Shown piece by piece: positions 1 through 7,186 of a stretch of 28,550 bases of DNA. The translations under genes were made by a program, and so were the position numbers. The DNA is taken from assembly GCA_964523295.1 (NCBI GenBank), contig CAZGAH010000054.1:1-28550 (forward strand), given 5' to 3'. The notes beneath the pieces are model-generated. The model was not told the DNA's origin, did not search any database, and worked only from the letters and a program-made list of their open reading frames with translations. This stretch comes from CAZGAH01 sp964523295 (GTDB lineage: Bacteria > Desulfobacterota > Desulfovibrionia > Desulfovibrionales > Desulfovibrionaceae). Every line of letters begins with the position of its first letter. Positions within the stretch are counted from its first letter, which is position 1.

Positions 1-1
1 C

Positions 2-343
2 TTGCGCCTGGGCATTACGCTTAACGGACAGGCCGACGACATGGTCGATATCATTACCGCTCCTGGCAGCGGATGGGAGACGCTGGCGAACGGCATCGCT
101 GCCAGGCAGGCCGCAGACACCGGCAAGCTCGTGCTGGCCGGCCTCAAGAGCACCGGGCATGATCCTGCTGCCGCGCACGGGCATGTTGCGGTGGTGGTCG
201 CCGGTCCGCTGGCTCACGAGCGCTATCCCAGTGCCTATTGGGGCAGCCTGGGTGGCACAGGCAGCCGCAACAGGACGATCAACTACGCCTGGAAGGCCCG
301 GGACCGCGACAAGGTTCACTACGTGGCCAGAAATCTTGCCTAG
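2..343 (+). CDS. Putative peptidoglycan amidase/CHAP-like protein, 5' end probably cut by the window
   Basis: The frame is open from the first bases, so the true start probably lies upstream. A TTG at position 2 is the only start visible and has no upstream context. The readable 113 residues contain a HGHVAVVVAG strand motif near residue 59, then YPSAYWGSLGG and a TINYAW segment. This resembles the His-containing half of papain-fold NlpC/P60 or CHAP peptidoglycan hydrolases. In those families the catalytic Cys lies N-terminal to this His, which here would be outside the window. The assignment is by pattern only. The gene converges on the pilin cluster that ends at 489, and no terminator is evident in the 145 bases between them. 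Confidence 0.5.
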   Translation: MRLGITLNGQADDMVDIITAPGSGWETLANGIAARQAADTGKLVLAGLKSTGHDPAAAHGHVAVVVAGPLAHERYPSAYWGSLGGTGSRNRTINYAWKARDRDKVHYVARNLA

Positions 344-488
344 CGAAGAGTCAGTTCCCCCTCTGTTCAAACCCGGGCGGCAGCGTCCGGACCTGCTCCT
401 TTCTTGAGGTCAGAATGCTCCAGCTGTCTGCCCTGTCGCGCTTGCAGGTAGCAGACTTAGCCCCGGAACCGTCATGCCGCGGTTTCCT

Positions 489-1049
489 TCAAGGCCCGGA
501 GCAGGCCAAATGAAGTAGCTGGTAGAAGGTGACGTACAGGGCCATGTCGTCGCGTCGCGGTCCTTCCTTCAGAAGGATGGGATTGGCTTGCTGATAGTGG
601 TTGTCCGGGTCCTGGCTGGGGCCCTGGCTGGCCAGCAGGAAGGCGACGCGGGTGATGGTCTCGCCGCCGGTCGATTCCGGGCCGGTGCTGATCTGGAGGT
701 CGGCCCTGGCGAGTTCTTCTTCCGCCGGCGCCGAGCAGATCGGCAGGCCTGTTTGCGCGCCCGCGGGGACCAGACCGGGCGCCGGGACGTAGATATACCA
801 ATTGTCCCACGGGTCTTTGACCCGGACGGGCGGGGCGTCCCGGCCGGGCAGAGCGTGATGCAGGGCGACATAGCCCAGCACCTCGTTCCGGAGCGCTTCC
901 AGCTCCTGCCTGGCCCGGGTTGTCCGCGTGCGCTGGATGCTGTCGAAGACCATAGGCGCAACGAGCACGAACAGCAGGCCAAGTATTGTCAGCACGACGG
1001 CGAGTTCGAGCAGGGTAAAGGCGGCGGGATCCCGGGCCGGGCTGTTCAA
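489..1049 (-). CDS. Prepilin/pseudopilin with GspG-like DPW motif
   Basis: This 186-residue type IV pilin-like protein has a short leader of about ten residues, then FTLLELAVVLTILGLL, the hydrophobic N-terminal helix with Glu5. The residue before the processing site is Ala (PAA/FTLLE) rather than the usual Gly, which may slow cleavage by prepilin peptidase. A LGYVALHHALPG stretch and a DPWDNWYIY motif follow. The second recalls the DPWG-Y region of major pseudopilin GspG. The start is TTG at 1049, whose last two bases lie inside the TGA of the upstream pilin (TTGA), suggesting translational coupling. It is the last gene of the four-pilin cluster. The protein would sit in the inner membrane before assembly into a pilus or pseudopilus. 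The family call is firm. The machine it serves is unknown because no secretin, ATPase or platform gene is in view. Confidence 0.85.
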   Translation of the reverse strand: MNSPARDPAAFTLLELAVVLTILGLLFVLVAPMVFDSIQRTRTTRARQELEALRNEVLGYVALHHALPGRDAPPVRVKDPWDNWYIYVPAPGLVPAGAQTGLPICSAPAEEELARADLQISTGPESTGGETITRVAFLLASQGPSQDPDNHYQQANPILLKEGPRRDDMALYVTFYQLLHLACSGP

Positions 1050-2294
1050 GGCCTGTCCGCCTCGGGGATATCGTGGAACAGGACCCGCACTTCCAGCCCG
1101 AACAAGGGATCCGGCGTGCCCGACCAGTCGAAGCGGAAATCCCCGGCAAGCAGCAGCGCCTTCGACGGCGCGCGACGCTGCACGAGCAGGTAGTGTACGC
1201 TGTCCGCGTGGCCGTCGCTGCGGTGCTCCATCCGGCCGTTGGCTGCGGGCAGGACGACGTTGTTCAGTTCGAGCTGCGCGACCTCGACGACTCCGCCGGC
1301 AAAGCCCTCACTACGCGGCATCCGGCTGGTGAGCCAGACATTGCCGGTATAGCGCGTCGTGCCGGGGGCCTGCGGTTCGAGCTGCGCCACGGTCTCGCTC
1401 AGCACGTCCCCGAATCCCCCGACTTCGCCAACCGAATAATCAACGTAGCGCTTGCAGCTCCAGCGGACCGTTGCGTCGCCCGCGGTATTGCAGGTCAGCT
1501 CGAAGCGGTACCAGGCGTTGCGCTGGCCGCCGGCGTAGCTTGCCTGCCAGGCGATGGCGGNNNNNNNNNNCCTTCAAACCCGCGTAGCCGCCGGTTGCGC
1601 CGTAGATGGCCGCGGGGGCCGGCTGGCCAGGGCCGCGCACGGTCGACGCCGTCGACTCCGCCGCGGCGCCCCGGCAGCGGGCGGTCATTGTCCACAGGGC
1701 GTCCAGGGTCACGTATTCGATCTGATCGTCATAGGGTCGCGGCCCCATTTCCGGATTCTGTCCGGCTGCGACGAGCGCGCCGTAGGGCGCGGATGTCACC
1801 GTTCTTCCTGCGTGGTCGATGCCGGCGTCACGCAGCCGGTTCTGGCCGCGACTGAGGATAACGAAGGCCAGGTCGCTGGCAGTCGTTCCGTCGGGGCGAG
1901 CCAGGGTCCAGCCCGGATAGCGGGCGGAGGTACCGAGCGCGCCGGCCGGCTGCAATTCCGGGACAGGAACGTAGCACAGGGCCAGACCATTCCGTGCGGA
2001 AAAATGCGCCACCTCATAGGACAGGTAGCCGGTGCACGCCACGGGAGTGCCCTCTTCACCGGGCGGCGGATGCGGCAGAGCCGGGGGCAGAGCGCACTGC
2101 CGCATCGCGTAGCCGAGGATGTCGTCCCGTGCGCTGCGCAGCAGGGCTGCGTCGTCGCGATGCGGACCGCTGCGCAGGGTCTCCACCAGGCCCGGGAGCA
2201 ACGAGGCCGTCACCAGCCCGATAATGAGCAGCAGCAGGGCCGTGACGACGAGCGCGAGGCCGCGCTGCCTCCCGGATGCCGCGCCGCGTCTCAT
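1046..2294 (-). CDS. GspK/PilX-like minor pilin without Glu5, interrupted by an N gap
   Basis: The start ATG overlaps the TGA of the upstream LamG-bearing pilin (ATGA). The N-terminus reads GRQRGLALVVTALLLLIIGL: a basic leader, Gly, then a hydrophobic helix with no Glu at position 5. Loss of Glu5 is characteristic of GspK and some PilX-type minor pilins that sit at the tip. A DDILGYAMRQCALP segment parallels the other pilins here. The frame appears broken at the 1561-1570 Ns. If the Ns are removed, the two halves join in one frame (YAGLKG then AIAWQASYAGG) and run to the stop at 1046, giving about 412 residues. I treat it as one intact gene with a mis-sized gap. The C-terminal half, VWLTSRMPRSEG onward, has no recognised domain. 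Confidence 0.75.
1561..1570. other. Assembly gap (10 Ns) inside a pilin gene
   Basis: There are exactly ten Ns. The upstream coding part leaves one base of a codon and the downstream part leaves two, so the true gap must be a multiple of three, including zero. Direct joining gives a sensible Gly-Ala-Ile-Ala-Trp sequence. Confidence 0.95.
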
Positions 2295-3613
2295 TGGTAG
2301 AACCCGCGCAGGCTCTTGTAGTGCCTGGAAACGGCCGCGGCGCTCAACGGGCTGTCGTAGACGAGAATGTCGTCGATTTCGCCCTCGAAAGAGTGTACCT
2401 CGTCGCCGGCTCCCGGCTTGCTGCCCGCGCCAATGAAGAAATCATACAGCCCGGCGCCATAGGCCGGTCCGATATCGGGCGGTCCGTCCCGGACGCAGGT
2501 CTGGCAGAGCAACTCGTCCGCCAGCGTCTGACTCAGGCAGAGCGTTGCCGCGTAAGTCTCGCCGGAGCGCTTCATGGTCGCGGCGAAAAAGTGCCAGCGA
2601 TTATCCCGCACGGACGGACCGGGCGCTGGCGGGAGCATGGCGCCGGTCTCGAAGGGGTCTCCCGGACAGTCCGGGTCGCGCGTGGCGCGAAACACCAGCT
2701 CGTCACCCGCGAATCCCGGTGCTGGCGGCGTGGCGACGGCGTCGCCCCACACGGCCACGAGCCAGTTCTGGGCCTGGCTGCCGCTCTGGCGGCTGATGAC
2801 GGGCGCGAAGGGCGGCGCATCGGGAGCGAGTTTGAACCAGCCCATGATGGTGAAGGTCCGCAGCCGGTAATTGAGGCTGAGCGCGCTGAGATTGACGCGC
2901 TGGCCGCCCGTGAGCCTGAGCGCGTAGCCATCCGGCGTCGTGGAGGCGACAACGAGCGCCCCGGACTCCGCCCCGCTCAGGGCCGTGCTCCCCGGACCAA
3001 AGGCGAAGCGCGCCATCCAGTCCGCCGGCTCTTCCTCCTGGCAGAGCAAGGCCTGAAGCTCGTCCAGGCCGACCCAGGCCACGATGTCGTCGCCCGTAGT
3101 CCGCAAGTCTGTCGTGCTGCCTGCGGCGTCGGGGAAAAGGATTGTCGCTCGCCGGTCAGGTCCGTCTCCGACGATGACGAAGGCCGCCGGGATCGGGACC
3201 GGCACGCCGGTGGCCGGATCCAGCGCATTCGGCACGAGCACATGCAACTCCGCGTCGGCAACGGTCTCCGCGCACAGATCGGACGTAGATTGCAGTCGCG
3301 CGTCGGCTCGATAGCGCAACGGCCGCCGCCAGGAATCCTGCCCCGCCAGCTCGCCGCCGAGCCGGACGGGCAGACGCCGGTGCGCCCGGGCGTAGCCGAG
3401 CACGGCGTCACGGGCGGCGTCCACGTCGGCGCGTCCGCGTTGGTCGGCCTCGTGCCGCAGCGTCTGCACCAGGACCGGCGCCAGCAAGGCCAGCAATACG
3501 CCCGTGACCACGATCACAAAGGCCATTTCCAGCAGGGTGAACCCGGCGGCTGGCTGGGCTACAAGGCGTTGATTGCGCATGATCCGGTCCCTGCTGTCCT
3601 GATCGAAAGGCAT
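2291..3613 (-). CDS. Prepilin with C-terminal LamG-like (concanavalin-fold) domain
   Basis: This 440-residue protein starts at ATG 3613, with GGGAG five bases upstream and two bases after the preceding pilin's stop. A leader of about 23 residues ends in AAG, then FTLLEMAFVIVVTGVLLALL, a canonical Gly/Phe cleavage site with Glu5. The pilin part contains RDAVLGYARAHRRLPV and QDSWRRPLRY, equivalents of the motifs in its neighbours. From about residue 230 to the end there is a LamG/laminin-G-like jelly roll: FTIMGWFKLAP, NRWHFFAATM and GEIDDILVYDSPLS are the usual strand motifs, and Cys pairs are present. Such domains commonly bind glycans or mediate adhesion, so this looks like a minor pilin displaying an adhesive head. 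The frame stays open upstream of 3613 but there overlaps the previous pilin antiparallel to nothing useful, so I do not extend it. Confidence 0.85.
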   Translation of the reverse strand: MPFDQDSRDRIMRNQRLVAQPAAGFTLLEMAFVIVVTGVLLALLAPVLVQTLRHEADQRGRADVDAARDAVLGYARAHRRLPVRLGGELAGQDSWRRPLRYRADARLQSTSDLCAETVADAELHVLVPNALDPATGVPVPIPAAFVIVGDGPDRRATILFPDAAGSTTDLRTTGDDIVAWVGLDELQALLCQEEEPADWMARFAFGPGSTALSGAESGALVVASTTPDGYALRLTGGQRVNLSALSLNYRLRTFTIMGWFKLAPDAPPFAPVISRQSGSQAQNWLVAVWGDAVATPPAPGFAGDELVFRATRDPDCPGDPFETGAMLPPAPGPSVRDNRWHFFAATMKRSGETYAATLCLSQTLADELLCQTCVRDGPPDIGPAYGAGLYDFFIGAGSKPGAGDEVHSFEGEIDDILVYDSPLSAAAVSRHYKSLRGFYQ

Positions 3614-3615
3614 CG

Positions 3616-4413
3616 TCACTCCCGCAGCCTGGCGGCCAGCTCGTAGGCGCTGACAACAAGACAGGCGTCGGCCTTGAGCGGATCGGTGCCGGCGTCGGGC
3701 GTAAAGTCCGGCGTCGAGGCCCCGTCCATGCGCGCCGTCCGCGGCCGGAGTCCGTGGACAGCGGCAAAGCCGGCGCCGTAGCTGTCCTTGTCCGGCGCAT
3801 TGTCCGGGCCGAAGCTGAGGAGGACGAAGGCGACGTTGTCGCGGCGCTGCCCGCCGGCATCTATCACCACCGAGCGGCTGGACGGACTCCCCTGTTCCTG
3901 CGGCCCGTGCAACGGCTGATCCAGAATGGCCTTTCCCTGCAATCCGCTTCCGTCGCTCGCACCCTCCAGAAAATACAGGCGCTTCCCCCAACCGTCGAGT
4001 ACGTTCGCCTCGCAGAGACAGGCGTCGACGTCCCTGCCGGCGGTCTCGGTGGCGGCGCCGGGATTTCCCGGCGCATCCGCCGCGCACGCGAGCCCGGGCG
4101 TCCAGGTCGGATAGCTCCCGGACTGGACGACGCGCCGCAGCAGACAAAGCCTGGCCTGCTGCAGGGCATCGAGCGTGCGCGCCCGCCGCCGGCTGGTTTC
4201 CAGGCGCTGCCACGCCGCCGAGGCCGCCGCGGTCACCAGGGCCGCAAGGACGAGCACGATAACCGCCTCAAGCAGAGAAAAGCCCGATGATCCGCTCCGC
4301 GCGGGCAACGGCGCCGTCTCGACGACGTCCCCCCGGGCACCGCTCCGGGGAGGCCCTTGGGGAAGGCGGCGATGTCGCCGGAGACGACACAATGTCAGGA
4401 AACCTTGGGTCAA
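3616..4413 (-). CDS. Prepilin/pseudopilin, first gene of the pilin cluster
   Basis: Up to 265 residues. A GSSG/FSLLEAVIVLVLAALV segment marks a class III signal peptide with Gly at -1 and Glu5. Downstream are a QQARLCLLRRVVQSGSYP helix, a Cys-rich DACLCEANVLDGWGKRLYF region matching the DxWG-Y pseudopilin pattern, and NVAFVLLSFG. The start is uncertain. A TTG at 4413 overlaps the TGA of the upstream K+ channel gene, but would give a leader of about 43 residues. A TTG nine codons before the cleavage site would give a more ordinary leader. The stop is two bases before the next pilin's ATG, so co-translation with the following three pilins is likely. The function is structural, in a type IV pilus or type II-like pseudopilus. 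Confidence 0.8.
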   Translation of the reverse strand: MTQGFLTLCRLRRHRRLPQGPPRSGARGDVVETAPLPARSGSSGFSLLEAVIVLVLAALVTAAASAAWQRLETSRRRARTLDALQQARLCLLRRVVQSGSYPTWTPGLACAADAPGNPGAATETAGRDVDACLCEANVLDGWGKRLYFLEGASDGSGLQGKAILDQPLHGPQEQGSPSSRSVVIDAGGQRRDNVAFVLLSFGPDNAPDKDSYGAGFAAVHGLRPRTARMDGASTPDFTPDAGTDPLKADACLVVSAYELAARLRE

Positions 4414-5447
4414 ATGATTTCCAGGAGCTGTGAAAGATTTTCCTTTTTCCCGATAGTCAGCAGCGTATCCTGTGCCTCGATGATCGTCGCTGGCTGCGGA
4501 TTGAAGATCATTGCCCCGTCGTGCTTTTTAATGGCCACGATGATCAGATTGAAACGGGGCCGGATGCGCGATTGCACCAGATCCTTGCCCACAAGTTCCG
4601 AATCCTCTCTGACGACGAGTTCCTCCATCTGCAGATCGAATTCACCGCGCATGGCCGTATCGAGAAAGGTGATGGCCGTGGGTCGGATGACCGACTGGGC
4701 CATGCGCAGGCCGCCGATCATGTTCGGCAGCACGACGCGGTCGGCGCCGGCCATTTTCAGGCGCTGGATATGAGCCTCAGTCTCCGCCCGGGAGATGATG
4801 GTCAGCTTGGGATTGAGCTGGCGCGCTGTGAGCACCACGTAGACGTTGGCGGCCTCCGTGGTCAGCGTGCTGATGAGCGACCTGGCGTTCATGAGTCCGG
4901 CTGACAGGAGGATTTCGTCAGAGGTGGCGTCGCCGACGACGTAGAACATACCTTCGTGTTCGGCGGTTTCAATGGCCTGGGGGTTGTTTTCGATGACCAC
5001 CACCGGCAGATTCTCCCGGGCGATTTCCCGGGCCACGACAGCGCCGATGCGTCCGTAGCCGCACACGATGATGTGGTTTTCCAATCGCGACACCATGCTT
5101 TTCATCCGTCTTCTCCCGAGAAGTTCCTGAATTCGACCCTCAACCAACAATTCTGCCACGGCACCAACCATCACGGAGAACATGCCCACGCCGGCGAACA
5201 TGACCACTCTCGTCAAAATCCGGCCGGCGTTCGAGAGCTGCTGTACCTCGCCAAAGCCCACCGTGGCCATGGTGATCACGGTCATGTAATAGCTGTCCAG
5301 CACGTTCCAGCCCTCGATGTACATGTACCCGAGGGTCGATGCGCCGACCACCACGATGATGCCGGCCAGCGAGATCGCCAAGGGATAAAAATTGCCGATC
5401 CGGCTTTTCAGCCGGCTGTAGGAAACCCATACTTTATGCAATTCCAT
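4410..5447 (-). CDS. Two-helix potassium channel with cytoplasmic RCK (TrkA-N/TrkA-C) domains
   Basis: This 345-residue inner-membrane protein has a first transmembrane helix at about residues 22-44, a pore loop with selectivity filter TVGFG at 62-66, and a second helix at about 78-100. The cytoplasmic part begins with a Rossmann RCK_N domain carrying the nucleotide-binding GYGRIG loop at 130-135 and an acidic end-of-strand residue in VVVIENN. An RCK_C domain ends the protein (about 255-345, GAMIFNPQPATIIEAQD). This is the MthK/Kch-like ligand-gated K+ channel architecture, which works as a tetramer with an RCK ring. The start ATG 5447 has GGAG six bases upstream. It lies 79 bases downstream of murJ and its stop overlaps the possible TTG start of the first pilin. 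Confidence 0.92.
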   Translation of the reverse strand: MELHKVWVSYSRLKSRIGNFYPLAISLAGIIVVVGASTLGYMYIEGWNVLDSYYMTVITMATVGFGEVQQLSNAGRILTRVVMFAGVGMFSVMVGAVAELLVEGRIQELLGRRRMKSMVSRLENHIIVCGYGRIGAVVAREIARENLPVVVIENNPQAIETAEHEGMFYVVGDATSDEILLSAGLMNARSLISTLTTEAANVYVVLTARQLNPKLTIISRAETEAHIQRLKMAGADRVVLPNMIGGLRMAQSVIRPTAITFLDTAMRGEFDLQMEELVVREDSELVGKDLVQSRIRPRFNLIIVAIKKHDGAMIFNPQPATIIEAQDTLLTIGKKENLSQLLEII

Positions 5448-5526
5448 GGTCAGCTCCTGATGACGCGTGCGCGTTCGTCGGGTCCGCTCGCTTCGAAAAC
5501 GCGCCCGCGGACTCTCCAGCCCGGGG

Positions 5527-7143
5527 TCAGCCGCGGCCGGGGGCCGTTTCCGGCAAAGAGCGCGATTTCCGGTTTTTGCGGCGCAGCATCTCCAGCAGCA
5601 GACACGCCTCGTCCAGACCGAGTCTGCGCGCTACGTAGAGATAGAGCGCTATCCAGAGCGGAATCAGCGCAACGGCCCAGAGTCCGTCTTGCCAGGGCAG
5701 AAGCCGGCATCCCGCCCAGGCGGCCAGTCCGAGCGCGACGCTCAAGGCCCCGCAAAGCACCGCGACGCGGAATACTCCCTGATTGCTGCCCCCGCCTGCC
5801 GCCTTGAGTCGTCGACGCAAAAAAAACCACAGGCCCAGCACATTGACCCAGGAGCAGAGCGACGTGGCGGCCGCCAGGCCGACATGTCCCAGCGGAGTGC
5901 GCAGGGCAAGGGCCGCCAGGGGATAAAGGGCCAGACTGCCGATGGCCATCAGCACGGGCATACGGGTGTCCTGGCGGGCATAGCTGGCCGAAACGAGCGG
6001 CCGGACGAGCGCGAAGGCCGGCAGGCCGAGCGCAAAGGCGTTCAGGGCTGCGGCCGTGGCCGATACCGCTTCCGGGCCGAAGGCCCCGTGCCCGAAGAGC
6101 AGGGCCACGACAGGCTTGCTCAGAGCCAGCAGCCCGGCCGTGGCTGGCAGCGTGATGCACAGGGTCAGGCGCAGGGCGGTGCCGAGCGTGGCCTCGTAGT
6201 CCCCGAGCCGGCCCTCGGAGGCCAGAGCCGAGAGCCCGGGCAAGGCTGCCACGCCGATCGCCACGCCGAAAATGCCGAGTGGGAATTGCACCAGACGGTC
6301 GGCGTAGTACAGATACGAGACGCTGCCGCCGGGCAGCAACGTGGCCAGCAGCGTGGCCAGCGCGGTACACAGCTGGTGTACGGCCGCACCGAAAATTGCC
6401 GGCGGCATCAAGGTCGCCAGGCGCCGTACGCCCTTGTCTCCCAGGGACCAGGCCCCGCGCCAGGAAAAACCCCGGGCCGCAAGCGCCGGCTGCTGCGCCA
6501 GCCATTGCGCGACGCTGGCAACGAGCACGGCCCAGGACAAGGCCAGGGCAGGATTCCAGCCGGTCAGCCAGATGAGCCCGCAGGCCCCGGTCAGGATGAT
6601 GTTCAGCAGGCACGGCGCCAGGGCCGGGGCCAGGAAGTGATTCAGGGAATTGAGCACGCCCATGCTCAGGGCCGTGCAACCGATGCAGACGACGCCGGGC
6701 AGACAAATCCGCAACAGCCCGGACGTCAGTTCCCGCTGCGCCGCCTGGTCGGCAAAGCCTGGCGCAAGCAGCAGGATCACGGTCGGCGCGAAGAGCATAC
6801 CCGCGGCGCAGAGCGTGCCCGAGAGCAGCAGCAGCCAGATCATGGTCGAACGGGCCATGGCAAAGGCCCGTTCCTGGCCGCCCTCGCTCCGCAACCAGCT
6901 GAACACCGGCACGAAGGCGAGCGTGAGCGTGCCCTCGCTGAGTAGCCGGCGCAGCAGATTGGGCAGCTGAAAGGCCACGAAAAAGGCATCGGCGCCCGAG
7001 CCGGCCCCCATCACCCCGGCAATGAGCGCGTCGCGGACATAGCCGAGCGTGCGCGACACCATGGTGGCCCCGGCCAGAACCGAGACGTTGCCGATCATGC
7101 GCCGGGAATGCTCCTGCGCGTCGTCCTGTTTCGCTTCGGCCAT
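5527..7143 (-). CDS. murJ: Lipid II flippase MurJ (MviN family)
   Basis: This 538-residue polytopic membrane protein has the MurJ N-terminal signature: SRTLGYVRDALIAGVMG, then GADAFFVAFQLPNLLRRLLS and EGTLTLAFVPVFS. About 14 hydrophobic segments follow, ending in a basic cytoplasmic tail. It belongs to the MOP exporter superfamily and flips lipid II across the inner membrane for peptidoglycan synthesis. The length matches the family. The ATG at 7143 lies 43 bases after the chemoreceptor stop and has only a weak ribosome-binding site, so it may be read from the same transcript. The K+ channel gene follows 79 bases downstream. The product is essential in most bacteria, so this is likely core genome. 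Confidence 0.95.
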   Translation of the reverse strand: MAEAKQDDAQEHSRRMIGNVSVLAGATMVSRTLGYVRDALIAGVMGAGSGADAFFVAFQLPNLLRRLLSEGTLTLAFVPVFSWLRSEGGQERAFAMARSTMIWLLLLSGTLCAAGMLFAPTVILLLAPGFADQAAQRELTSGLLRICLPGVVCIGCTALSMGVLNSLNHFLAPALAPCLLNIILTGACGLIWLTGWNPALALSWAVLVASVAQWLAQQPALAARGFSWRGAWSLGDKGVRRLATLMPPAIFGAAVHQLCTALATLLATLLPGGSVSYLYYADRLVQFPLGIFGVAIGVAALPGLSALASEGRLGDYEATLGTALRLTLCITLPATAGLLALSKPVVALLFGHGAFGPEAVSATAAALNAFALGLPAFALVRPLVSASYARQDTRMPVLMAIGSLALYPLAALALRTPLGHVGLAAATSLCSWVNVLGLWFFLRRRLKAAGGGSNQGVFRVAVLCGALSVALGLAAWAGCRLLPWQDGLWAVALIPLWIALYLYVARRLGLDEACLLLEMLRRKNRKSRSLPETAPGRG

Positions 7144-7186
7144 GCCTGTTTGTTCCGGGTTGCCGCCCTTGTTCAGCCGTCCCGGC

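Noticed and set aside
2291..4213. A single 640-codon minus-strand frame covering the LamG pilin and more
   Set aside because: The stretch upstream of 3613 lies in a different frame over the preceding pilin and has no pilin features. The real start has a ribosome-binding site and leader at 3613.
5467..6945. A 492-codon plus-strand frame opposite murJ
   Set aside because: Its composition is rich in Arg, Gln and Gly without domains. It is the usual antisense shadow of a GC-rich gene, and murJ is unmistakable.
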